A program made the position numbers and the translations under genes. Under the pieces are notes generated by a model. That model was not told the origin of the DNA, ran no database searches, and saw only the letters and a list, made by a program, of their open reading frames with translations. A DNA stretch of 64,000 bases, from the NCBI GenBank assembly GCA_010909165.1, contig MU008189.1:124001-188000 (forward strand), written 5' to 3'. This DNA is from Anthoceros angustus (Eukaryota; Streptophyta; Anthocerotopsida; Anthocerotales; Anthocerotaceae). How positions within the stretch are numbered: the stretch's first letter is position 1; every line of letters begins with the position of its first letter. Shown in pieces: positions 22,210-33,900 of this stretch.

Positions 22210-24982
22210 TTATGTCTTCGGATGGCGCTTGGTTCCCTTCTTCTTTGTATTTCGTAAGGAAGGGGTCCGTGGTTTCGGAGGAGGGCTATACACTGGAAAG
22301 GGAGGACTTTCAAATAAATCAGCAGAAGCACTTAGCATACCAGCCACCGTGGCGTTTTGGGCAGTTTGTAAGGCCAATTTCTGTTCCAATAACTCCCTGT
22401 GATAGCCCTGCACAAGATGCAGCTCAACTGAGATTTTATAGCCTGAACATTTATATGGGGCCCCAATAAGACCAGAAACAGTAAAACTCAAAAAATGACC
22501 GTTGCATACCTACCACCCCCACAAACAAAACAGAATACAAGGCAAGCAACGACAGATGAGACAAACCCGCCTGTAAACAATACATAGGCATCCGTACCTG
22601 CACAACGAAATTCCTTCGCTCACAATCCAGAAACATGTTGACCCTCCAAGGAGCTTTGGCCATTATTTTATCCCTCACTATACCAAAACTTAATTGATCT
22701 CTGGAAGTAAAACGATCCACTTCGTTGAACCAGAGGCATGAAAACAGATTAGCTAGAGGTGTATGTGCACGAATAATAACGCAACCCTCTGGTACATCTG
22801 CATACAAATCAACCTCGTCTTAGTACTCCTTCAAACTCATAAAAGCTGAACAACTTCACGCTTCAAATATATTACTTACCACTCACAATGGGAAGCTTTG
22901 CATCAGTGTATGGGGTCAACCCTTCCTGACGATAGAACTCCACTTGCTCATCAATTGACACATTTCTATACTTCCCAGCAGCTTTATTTGCTTCGGCCTC
23001 CTCGAACACATCAAACCGTTTGTAGTGCTTTGAAATTGCGAATACATCCCTACTTCTCCAGAGGAATCTGATTGGTCACCAGAAATTCATGAAGTTCAAT
23101 TGAGCTCAGTAGACAGTGTCAAGATATAGACTTTGAATCTCTGATATATTCACTTCAATCAGCCAGAGTGTATTCTGGCACCATGTTGGTGTACTCAGCA
23201 ACCACAGAAAGACGATACTTCAATCTTCAGAAAAAACAAGCAGAGGAGTTCAGTTACCTCTCAAGAATTTGGTACGGATCAACCACAAGCTCAAGCTTGC
23301 CGTCCAGCCACAGGGAGTATTGTGCATTGGGGAAAAGCCGGTGGATCAATAACTTAGGTATCTGGCCAAGCATGTGCACGTAGCAGTGTAGAACTTAGTA
23401 CAAAGGGGATTAGATGAACACCAGACTCATGGAGCAGAAACATAAATGTCAACAGCTTTTGATTATGATAGAAACGTACCTTACCATTACGTCGTGCATC
23501 CCTGTACGGCAACTTGTGCACCACAACCACCCTCCACAGGCCAACCTTCTTTGGGACTTCTACTGTGCCATCTTCCGAAATGGCAGACCCAGTTTCCTCA
23601 TCTACAAACATGAAAAAGCAAACGTTCTTCCTAGCTTGCTCGCTAATATTTTTTGGCTGTTGCATCTGATCATAATTACCTGCATGTGGGCACGCAACTA
23701 GCTTAATGCGGTTGACACCAGACAGAAAGACTTGCAGCTCAACCACCCCACACAGGGTCCTGCCGAATACAGAGGAAAGATCAGCTGCTGCAAGCTTACC
23801 AAATATAGCAGAGGCGACAACAATCCCTCTGCATGACATCATATCATCTAAATCTTCCGAGCTTATATCAAAACCTGTTCCAACTCCTGGATATCTACCC
23901 TTAACAAATCTGCGGGACAAGACCTTGTCAAAACCATCAAGAATCGACACCATCGATGATATGAGAACCCAGCAACGAGAACGTGCAGCCACCAAACATA
24001 CCCGCAGTGCACATGCATTGACTCTCTGATGTCAAACGACATCTCTCTGTCCTGCAGAGTTCGATAACCCCCGAATTTTGAGCCAGCAGCCCCTTTCCCT
24101 TTGGGGACTACCTGAGTGTTCACATCCGTCACATAAGACAGCTGCTTCAGAACTCCAGGATCAACCCGTGGAGCTCTGTTCATTTCCTCCATTGCCTGCT
24201 CCACGGGCAGGTAGCACACCGGACATGCTGCATCATCAGAAGCAGGGCCATAAGCACAACAGGTCGGTAGAGGGCACAATCCTTCCAGACAGACTCCAGC
24301 AAATCCAAATAGCTGCACACTTACGACGAGGTCCTGTGCGCTTCTTATCAGCTGGAGGTGGCGGCAGAGTGAAATCTTGACATGGATGGCCTGGAGGCAG
24401 CGACTGATCCCAGAAGAATAAATAAGGAGGCGGAGGTACACGATGCGCCGCCCGGAAAAATGACAGATTAGTTTCGAACGAAGGCTCCCCTTCGTGAATG
24501 CTGGTCGCCACCTCTCGATCTGAAATTGCGTTCACCAGACAGTGAGTGAACCACCGACAAGATTACTAAAACCACAGAACCCTAGCTTCTTTCTCCCACA
24601 GCAGCTGGACGGATCCGTCCATCCCCGCCCCGGGGATCCTCCCTGTTCCCGCACCAAACCAGACCTTGGCATTCCCAAACCGAGCAGCGAAAGCGCGCGC
24701 ACCTTGCGGATGCCCGCCGGAGACGACCATCGTGTAGGTGACGAACATCACTCCCGACGCAAAGGCGAGCAACAAGGCCAGCAGGCGTCGGGAGCTGAGC
24801 ATCCGAAACAGCTTGGGACTCCACCGCAACTGCTGCAACAGGCCCCAGGGCCCCCTGCTCTGCCTTGAAAAAAGCCTGGCGTGGTGCGCAGGGAGGCCGG
24901 GCGCGGCAGCAGGCTGCTGGTGCCATGAATTGCTGCCGACGTTGCGCGCGGAATGGGGCCGGTTTACCGAACCCCCGATCAT
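22210..24982 (-). CDS. MUCI70: DUF616 protein, MUCI70/TOD1-like (probable Golgi glycosyltransferase)
   Basis: Nine exons in consistent phase: 24655-24982, 24325-24519, 24002-24227, 23800-23909, 23480-23679, 23258-23361, 22880-23067, 22598-22797 and 22210-22407 (582 residues). Type II membrane topology: a single segment near residues 70-92 (RLLALLLAFASGVMFVTYT) after a basic N-terminus, then a lumenal domain. DUF616 hallmarks: FGGYRTLQDREMSFDI, MHVHCGFVKGRYPG, GIVVASAIFGNYDQMQQPKN, CFFMFVDEET, IGLWRVVVVH-type block, LPYRDARRNGK, SLWLDGKLELVVDPYQ, ISKHYKRFDVF, DVPEGCVIIRAH and LFSCLWFNEVDRFTSRDQ. In Arabidopsis the family affects pectin and mucilage (MUCI70), and one member (TOD1) was described as a ceramidase, so the biochemical role is debated. 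An unspliced reading bridges introns 4-5 but lacks family similarity there. Start: the ATG at 24982, because the codon at 24991 is GTG. Confidence 0.93.
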
Positions 24983-27421
24983 GTCAGCCACAATCCTAAA
25001 GCCCCGCCTTGGCTGCCAGCGTCCATGGCCTGCCTCTCATCGCCGCTGCTGCAGCCGCATCTGTCGCCTTGCCTGCTCCTCCGCCTGCACGGCTGGCATC
25101 CGCAGCCTCTGCCAATTCCGCCAAGAACGTGCGCGAGGCGCGTCTCCTGCGAACGAGACGCGATTCCTCTCTCCGGCCCGATCCGGACCGCCAAGATCCG
25201 GTGTGTCTGGGCAGACAGATCCCGGCCCCGCCCACGGGCTCCCTGCTCCTCCTCCCGCCTCGCTGCCTCCTGATTGAGCTGCCCGCGCTACTGAGAGCGA
25301 TGCGCTACCGCTGCTGCTTCACCGGCCGACCGGCGTCACCCACTCCTTCCGGTTGCCTGCACTGTCCACCAGTTCGTCTTGCAGTCAACCCTTCTCGCCT
25401 CTATATTTAGATACTCGCGGCACACCGGTCGTTTCAGTCACGAGGACGGAGACGGAGAAAGAAATAACGAAATAGGTACCTAGTAGGAGAACGAAATATG
25501 TACCTACTATGTGTCTGCAGACGCGTCGAGCCCCGTGTTTCCACTGATTGCATCATTCCATTTCCTTGCTTCTTAACACCAAGAAAGCAGTTGCCTACCC
25601 CATATTTTTTCATAATTATATTTGATATGGATTAGGTGTCGTGTCATGGTCAGGATAAAAAGATACCCTTTTCACTTACATCATTGCTATATTCAATAAC
25701 TAATTTTTGTCCGTACTTTTACCTCTCTCAATAAGTGTGAGTTCCATAATTAAGTATAAGGATGAATACAAATATAGCGTTTGCAAAGCTTCTAATTATT
25801 AGGCAATCTCTTTAATAACAAGAGGAAGATCTCTTTAATAGCAATGAATAAAATTAGATCTTATTTATCGTCGTCCTTGTTCCCGAGGGAAAAGCTACAT
25901 ACCTACTGAAGTATATTTAGAAGGAAAGAATTATCAATTTTCTTCCGTTTCTTTTGTGTTCATCGTGACCTCATCAAATTCATCTCCACTTCCATACATA
26001 TGTTGCCTCTTGCAAACTCTTCCCGGGCAACAAGTCCCTTCGTGAGTTTTTAGTTTACACCTAATCCTTTTCCATCTCATCCCCTTCCTGAGCTTTCATC
26101 GCGTCTCTCATTCGTTTCGTGGGCTTGGGGTTTCCTTGGTCTTCTCGAGACTTGTATCCTTTCCTGCAAGTCCTTTACTTGGTGGCTGTTTCTGCTTCAC
26201 ACTTTCATCCTTCTCCAATGCTTTTGGTAGTAGCATTTTTCAGCTGCTGCTTCTCCCGAGCCTTATCCCTGCAATGAGCAGTACCTTGTCCTAAATAGGA
26301 AGGAAACCACAACAAAGTTCTAAAGAGGAGGAGAGGGAAAAAAGGCGCCTATTTGTATGGTACGGTTGCCAGATCCACATTCTCTCGCACAAAATTCGTA
26401 GACGACAGCACTCCCCTCTTTAGCTCAGGCATCGATGTAAGCAAAAGCAATCCATAACTCATGCCAAAATTCCCGAGCTCCAATACTTTCCACCTGAACA
26501 TGACCTCGGCAGCAGAATCAAGAACAAGATCAACAACACAGAGACCATCTATGAGCTACCTTCTTGCCTTGTGGGTACCTGAAGATAAGTTGCATTGATG
26601 CTCTTTATATGCACACACGTAGGATAAGAATGCCTTCAACTCTTTCTGTCACATCCTGATCAGAATTTGCTCATAAGCGAAAAATGAATCAGAACTCGTG
26701 TAGTGCACAATCCTGTAGATGGATTGCTTTGTGGCTTTGTGACCCCTGAAGTGAAAAGATGTGATATGGAAGTGCAAAAGTCACGCAAGGTACCTTTGGG
26801 ACCACATCATGAATACTCTCATACGTTGGCCTCTCTTCGATAGGTATCCTTTGGAATCTTTCAAGATGGTCACCACACATACCTCTAAGTGTGAAATGTG
26901 GTGCCACCGCCGGTCACCTGACTAGGAGAAAGACACGACACCTTCAGAAGGAGGAAGTAAAAGGCATTTTCTGAGCGTCCCAGTCGTGCAGCACGACCGA
27001 CTCTGTGCGAAAAGACATTTGGAACGTGAGGAGGATCATACTGCAAACTCAATCCAAATGTTCAGAAAAATTATTCAACGTGACGAGAAAAAGCAAAAAC
27101 ACCAGGCCATTCCTTCACAGAAAATGAGCAACCCGTTAGGTTGTTCACTCTTACCTTTGTTCACCAAAAGGTATGTCGAGCCCTCGGCTAGCCACATCTG
27201 TGCAGCACAACATGCTAGAGCTTTCTCCCGCATGCATCGCAAGAGACTACCTCAGGGTCCGTCTCGCGCCTCGCCCACGCACCGGTCGAAGGCCTCGGCC
27301 TCCGACCGAGGCCTCACCGGCCTCGGCCCCGCCGCGGCGTCGCGGGCCGCGGGGCTCAAGTTCACGTGCGGCGGCGGCGTCGCGGGCCTCATCACGCATG
27401 CGGCCTCACCGGATAGAACAC
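24983..27421. other. Intergenic region
   Basis: GC-rich upstream region of the DUF616 gene to about 25,400, then AT-rich DNA without a supported gene. A minus-strand ORF at 26,689-26,907 (contains IPIEERPTYESIHDVVPKV) looks protein-like but has no start, partner exons or recognised family; it could be a stray exon. A GC-rich patch lies at about 27,260-27,410. Confidence 0.4.
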
Positions 27422-27571
27422 CTAGTCCCAGAGCCTCACAGTCTGGTCGCTAGAGCCCGACGCAAGAGCGGCCCCATCTAGACTCCCATCCACGGACAGG
27501 ACGAAACTCGCATGCCCTGACATAGCACCGGTAATCTTCTGGTTCTCTGCATCGTACATGCTCACTAGGTT
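27422..27571 (-). pseudogene. WD-repeat fragment, WDR61/VIP3 (SKI8)-like
   Basis: About 49 codons read NLVSMYDAENQKITGAMS, then GHASFVLSVDG and DGAALASGSSDQTVRLWD followed directly by TAG. This closely matches one and a half WD40 blades of plant VIP3/WDR61, where the sequence normally continues after LWD with another repeat. Nothing recognisable precedes or follows it. It is most likely a truncated duplicate, though an isolated exon of a larger gene cannot be excluded. Confidence 0.6.
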
Positions 27572-27916
27572 ACTAGTCACAGTGACATCATATTGGATAG
27601 CAAGCGCATTTATGTCTGAGTGGAGCTAGCTACTTTCTCTTCTCAAAATGCTGAAACACCCATATTCGGACATACTTGCACCGAGCACACAAACAACCAT
27701 GCTTTCGTTCCGCATGGCACGGTACGGGCTAAAGGCTTCTTGGCCCGTGGCCCCTGCTGAGCACACCCTGAGCTATTATGGTACTCCAAGTCACAACGTG
27801 AAAAGACAAATACCATTCTGGCATCCCTCAGGCTCTAGCACTTCGCATAAATGTTCACCAGGCTTTCAAAGAAGAGTCATGTAAATTTCTAAGTTTGTTA
27901 CCACGACCTGCATTTC

Positions 27917-29990
27917 TTAAGTAGTCTTCTCAACTAGGTGACATTTACAACGACCATCAAACCTACTCAAACATGATATTAATCGCACGACTTCAAAACT
28001 ATCCTTTGCTTTGTAATCAAGGCCCCAACAATCTATGCTAAAAGGACCATTCACTTTGCTGCTGAAACTAGGATCTTGAAGTATCCCACCACCTTCACCA
28101 TATCTAAGTGTACCACATCCACCAATTAGCATTAGTAACTCATCTGTTAACAACTCATATATATCGATACTAAGAAAAAGGCCTTTAGGTTTTGTGGCCA
28201 TGAACTGGCAACCTCTTCTACCATCGGGACCATCCATACAGCAGAAAACGTAAGAATATGAGGCAGATGAAAAGCAAGAAACCTGAGGAATACCCCCTTT
28301 CTCTCCTTATCCTTTTCCCAGAAGGAACTCCCGGGAAGTGGTAAGGTCGGAAGAAGTTGATGGTAGTAAAATAACCCAAATTCTGCATACTCACAACTGA
28401 TAACCAAGTTATAAGATGGCCTTTGAAAATTATCAGCGCTCCTCTCCCCTGGACCAAAATGCACTCCGACAAAGCATCCTGCAGTGACAACTGCGAATGT
28501 GACTGGTGCCCCTGATGACCCATTAAATGTAGAAGCCAAGTGAGCTATTAAGCTCCCGTTGGAGTTGAGGATCCGCTCTGTACTTGCCACAAGATCTCCA
28601 TCGTGAATTCCCTCAGTGAGTTCCAACAGCTTACCACATATCTGATCAATCCACCTGTCAATCAAAAGTTTTGCACTTGCATTCTGTTTGCTGAACTGTG
28701 ACCACGTCATCTGCTCTCCCTTTAAATCTGTGTTCACTTCCTCACGCAGCATCCCAATATTCCTGAAAAATAACGCCCCTCTCTCTTCCCTTGAGTTACT
28801 CTTATTTTGTGCTACCGTAACATCTTTCCTCACTCTACTCACCATGGGGTAGTTGAAAAGGTGGTATGCCGAAAGAAGATCAACATCCACGTCTTCAACA
28901 CTGAGGCACATGGGTACTAAAAACTCCGAAAATCTTCGGATTGGCTTGCCTTTCTTGTACAAAAATGACTCAACCAAACCTATAGCAGCCACATTCAGCC
29001 CTAAGCTTGAGACCACATTCGAGATAATTGGATCCTTGAAATTCACAGCAGAATCCTGGAAGTGTTCAGCAAGAGGGCAAAGAAAAAACATAGGCCTGTC
29101 CGCACGAACAAAATTAAACTCTCTAGCTGGCTGATGCAAGCCCAATAGGTGGCTGACATAGTTCCCCTCAACGTTGCTCAGAACATGCCGGGCGATTAGG
29201 GCGACAGTTGAGGAAACAAACTGGTTCCATATTGCACTACCTCACTCGTGTGGTAGTGCAAACCCTGAATCCTGAAGGTGGTCGACACAAACCTGACATG
29301 GGCTGCTCTCCAAGTGTCTTCTAATAGTCTCACCTGTGAAACTGAAGAATAATCCACTCCACCTAGCCTGTTCCGGTCAATATATCACTCGCCATCCATC
29401 AAAATTCTAACTTCATTATTGGGGAAAGTCGGTGATTTTGAGGATCATCAGAATCTCTCACTCCAACCTACAACTGTGGTGAGAGAGGACCATCTCCATC
29501 CAGGCCATCCAATAGACTATCTACTAAGACCTGTGAGCATGAAATACCACAAGTCTTGAAGGTGGGAGACATATCTGAAAAGTGGGAAGCACATCACAGC
29601 CTATAGCAAAACGCAGATGAAAAAACAAACAATTAGACAAAGTTATCTCCACTTACCTCTTCTTCAATTGTATTGCAAAGATAAGAATCATCTTCCAATG
29701 GGCATGGTGAATCAAAGAACGGAGCCCATTGAGCAAAGGAGGCAACATAGCTTGCCACAAAACCGGGCTTAGGATCATAGCGCCAGAAGACTTCTTCCTC
29801 CTTCCTCATGACTGCAACAATAACACTATGATTGGAATACAATACTTAACAGCCAGAACATAAAGCTACACTGTCCACTTTCCTATTTTCAGTAGAATAA
29901 TTCCACACTGGCAGCAACTATAAAGAAGCTCTAACTATCACCTTTACCATCACTAGCCCCGCTGCTCGGCTCGGCTTTGCTTGCGTCCAT
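27917..29990 (-). CDS. Unrecognised multi-exon gene, possible protease-like C-terminal motif
   Basis: Exon 1 (29948-29990, MDASKAEPSSGASDG) and exon 2 (29657-29811, MRKEEEVFWRYDPKPG ... NTIEEE) join in phase with good GT-AG sites. Further exons follow between about 29,560 and 29,230 (one probably VLVDSLLDGLDGDG, another containing RLLEDTWRAAHVR) but their joins are unclear. A long exon, about 28,280-29,220, reads TVALIARHVLSNVEGNYVSH, REFNFVRADRPMFFLCPLAE and, near its end, STFNGSSGAPVTFAV ... FVGVHFG. The GSSGAPV-FVGVHFG pairing resembles the Ser-containing loop of trypsin-like folds (G-x-SGxP ... GIH), but no His or Asp partner could be assigned. A last exon (about 27,920-28,200) may contain IDIYELLTDELLMLIGG. 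The function is not known. Confidence 0.5.
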
Positions 29991-30905
29991 TTTGAAAGAT
30001 ATCGAGGTCACACCTGCCAACCACCAGATTCCGTCAAAATCTGCAAACAATCCAATCAGTCTTGTTGTCCGGTATATCCCAGAGATGGCAGCAGGGTTCG
30101 AAGCTCAAAGGTAGCAGACTAACCAAACCAACTCGCAGCCCCACAACTCGTCAAGGCACCTGCAATCCCGTACTGTTTCTTCCAAGAAACACCCTATGAT
30201 TATAACCACCGTTGCACCCGCAATTGCCTCTCACCTCTGTCCTTCTATCTCCAAGTGCTCACACAAACTTTCCGACAATACGCCTACCAAGCCATAGTAT
30301 TTGATGCGTAGGTCAGCCTACTACCTACTGCTCGTAAATAGAATGAGAGCTCGCTGTCTACATTATGCAACCAAGACAAGATGGTAGCTCGAAATGTGCA
30401 TTAGCTGGGTTGGATACACAGAGGACATCCTTCAAAAGCCCTGATGGGCGTGGGATGCCATTTCCTGCATCATGAACGACGTGAAATCTTGGTTAAGGCG
30501 GTTAGCTCTGCAAACCAGCAGTCCACGTTCGAACCGCCGGAGCAACCAACAGCGTCCCGAGTAGGAATGTGCTTCCTGCATGACATCCATCCCGATGGAT
30601 CATGTACGAAGCAATAGGTTGTCCTTGGGAATTAGCTTAGAGTTAGAATCTGCATAAAATCATAACAAGTCTGTTCGCGTGTGTGTGCATATGACCTTAT
30701 CTGCGACCAGTGTGTTTGTAAAACTATAATCTGGTTAGCGAGAAGAGAGCCAATGAAGGAACGCTACGATAGAGTGACGACGTAAGCGGGAGGAAGGTAA
30801 TTCCACGAAAAGGCAGATGGGAATGTGAGGAGGAGAATCAGGAGAGGAGCAGCAAAGCAACGAAGGGAAGGAAGAAAAGAATCCGGTGGAGGTTGAGTGG
30901 AGACG
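29991..30905. other. Intergenic region between divergent genes
   Basis: Upstream regions of the unknown gene (-) and the IF-2 gene (+). The only notable item is the tRNA-like stretch at 30,490-30,535. Confidence 0.5.
30490..30535 (+). other. tRNA-like A-box/B-box pair
   Basis: TGGTTAAGGCGG at 30,490 resembles an internal Pol III A box and GTTCGAACC at 30,528 a B box, at about 38 bp spacing. I could not fold a complete cloverleaf, so this is at most a decayed tRNA or SINE head. Confidence 0.25.
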
Positions 30906-33900
30906 ATGGCGAGCGCGCTGTCGTCGGCGGCGATGGCTGCCCGGCCTGCCGGCCCGGCTGTCACAGTCTGCTCCGCCTCGCCCCTGGGTACGTCTGTACT
31001 GCGGAATGCAGTGGATTGGAATGAATGCATTTTTGCACCACCCGCTCACCCTCCTCGTCTCGCTTGCTGTGCCAGTGTCGCAGCAGCAGGCGGGCTCCAG
31101 CAAGCCGGCGCTTCCCAAGCCTGTGCCTCCTTCCCCTTACGCTCCCGCGCCTGCTCCTCCCATTGCGGTTCCGCCTGCCCGCCCGGCTTTCCAGCAGCAG
31201 CAGCAGCCGCAGCAACAGCAACAGCAGCAGCAGCAGCCGCAGCCGCTGCAATATGGCAGGGATGTGGCTGCCGCAAAGCAGGCGATGGAGCAGGGCCGGG
31301 CCCCTCCCGTGACGCGCCTGGTGCTGAACAAGGCGGCCAAGGACCCGCCCCCGACGTCTCTCCGGCTGGCGGGGAGGATTCGCACGTCTGAGGCGGATGC
31401 TGCGTCTGTACAGTCGCTGGACCAGATTCTGGACCATGTTGAGAAGGGGTTCCAGTCCGAGCTCCTCAGCCGACAGCAGCAAGCTGGTACTGTTTTGATG
31501 TGTATGTTAGGGTTTCGCATTGCAGGTGCTGGTGCTGGTGCTGTTGGTGCTGGTAGGATTGGATTGTGTTGTGTTCGGTGGAATTTTCCTTATTGTGGTT
31601 GCTGAATTGAGTTGCCTGCCCGGCCCAGGCTTCTGCTGCAGAGCCGTGAATCGTCTCTGCTTCGTTGTGGACCTGATTGAGCCTGGAGCTCGGTTGTGGA
31701 CATTGCAGGCCCTTCTTCCAGTTCAGGTACCTCGGCAGGAGCTCCAGCAGGGACCTCGTCAGCAGCTCCAGGAGGGAGCTATTCAGTGTCTCCAGCAGGG
31801 ACGTATTCAGGGTCTCCAGCAGGGTCCTCCTATTCAGGTCCTCCAGCAGGGTCCTCCTATTCAGGGCCTCCAGCAGGGTCTTCGTATTCAGGGCCTCCAG
31901 CAGGGACATCTTCGGGAGCTCCAGCAGGGTCTTCGTATTCAGGGCCTCCAGCAGGGACATCTTCAGGAGCTCCAGCCGGTCGGGACTTCAGGGCCTCCTC
32001 AGGAGCTCCACCTGGGCGAGACTTCAGAAATAGGCCGTCTGCTGCCCCTGGAGCTCCTTGGAGGGTAAGGGTGGACGAGCCCAGAGTGAACCGGGAACCG
32101 ACATTGGGGGCAGCGCCGCCTACGGTGGGGCCAGTGCCACCCCCGGTGGCTGATCTGAATCTGAATGGTATTCAAACTGACCAAGGTTTCAGGCCAGAGC
32201 CTAGGAGGACAGCTATAGTGAAGCCGGTGCTGCCCCGAAGGCCTGCACCGGAGGGGCCTTATGCACCACCACCGAGACCCGGTGGTGTTCTGCAAAGGCC
32301 CGCTCCCCCTCCTAGGCCGGCCAAGCCTGGTGGGCCTATTTTGAGAGATATAGGTGCTGCACCGCAGCCACCAGCCAGACCTCCTCCTAGTGGTGCTTCC
32401 AGTGGCCCCATTTTGAGAGATGTTGGTGCTGCTCCAAGGCCTAAAGCCGTGGACCCAGTGCTAGCAACGGCTGCTGTGGCCGTACCACCCAAGTTCACCA
32501 AAGCAGCTCCTGCCAAAGGCAAAGAGGACTGGCGGAAGAAAGCCAGTGCCAATGCGGCAGTTGACGGTGCTAACAAGCGGAAAACAGCTGCAGTGCGAGA
32601 TAAGAATACAGATGTTGGGACTGGTGACATCGACATTCCTGGGGTTGGCCTTGGTCGCGGTAGGAAGTTCACCAAGGCTACCCGCAAGGCTGCCCGGAAT
32701 GAAGCTGCTAGGGCAGCTGCACCTGTGAAGGTAGACATTCTTGAAGTAGGGAAACAGGGGCTATCGGTTGCAGAGCTGGCCTCAAAACTGGCTGTCAATG
32801 AAGGGGAGGTGGTGAAGGCTCTATTTTTGAAGGGCATCCCAATCACTGTGAACCAGATTCTTGACGAGGATACTGTAAAACTTGTTTGTAACGAGTTTGA
32901 CGTTGAGGTTATAGAAGCAGGTGTTGTGGAAATCAAGGATTTGGCTAAGAAAAATGTCGAGTTTGTGAATGAAGACGACTTGGACTCTCTCCAAGTTAGA
33001 CCACCAGTTGTCACGATCATGGGCCATGTGGATCACGGCAAGGTAAATGCTTTGTGGGAGTACTAGGGCTGAAGTTTGGATTGTTCGTTTTGTTTTTCAA
33101 TATCCACTACAGCAGTTTCCGCAAGATGAGGGGATTCTTTGCTGATCAAGATGCCTTGTCTGTTGTATCTATCTGCAGACATCCTTGCTGGACTACATCA
33201 GGAGAGCGAAAGTATGTGCTCAGTTCAGTCGTATCAGGAGTATTTTTTTCGTTATATAAGACTCCCCTGAGATGCGCATTTCTGACCCAATGGTTCACTT
33301 TCAGGTCGCTGCTTCTGAAGCAGGCGGTATTACTCAAGGTATAGGAGCGTATCGGGTGCCTGTTGAATATGGAGGTGGAGAGCAGTCATGTGTGTTCATT
33401 GACACCCCAGGGCATGAGGTGCAGCATTCTCGGGCCTTTTCGAGCTCTTAGCGCATCCGCTAGACACATTGGACTCATTGGGTGAATGACCTGTGACAGG
33501 CTTTCAGTGCAATGCGAGCTAGGGGCGCTCGAGTCACAGATATTGCAATTATTGTAGTTGCTGCAGACGATGGCGTGCGACCTCAAACGTTGGAAGCAAT
33601 TGCACATGCCAAAGCTGCAAAAGTGCCGATGGTGTTTGCATTGAACAAGGTTTCTTGACTGACCCATGTCCTGAAGTACATGCTCCTATATCTCTTGGGC
33701 TTGCCATGTCCTCACGTTGTTGAGCTCTATGCTGTCCGGATCAGCAAGTCTCTAAGCTTCTTAGGAAGTGACTGGAAGGTGAGTTGCTGAAGGTTGCCTG
33801 TTTGAACCTGCAGTGCGACAAGGATGGGGCAAATCCTGAGCGTGTTAAGCAGGAGCTCGCTAATAAAGGTATCCTTCCCGAGGAGTGGGGGGGTGATACT

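Noticed and set aside
23354-23995. Single 213-codon exon in the DUF616 gene
   Set aside because: Reads through an in-frame intron; family similarity breaks exactly at GT-AG sites 23799/23680.
32259-33020. 253-codon minus-strand ORF
   Set aside because: Antisense shadow of IF-2 exon 3, which has clear protein similarity on the plus strand.
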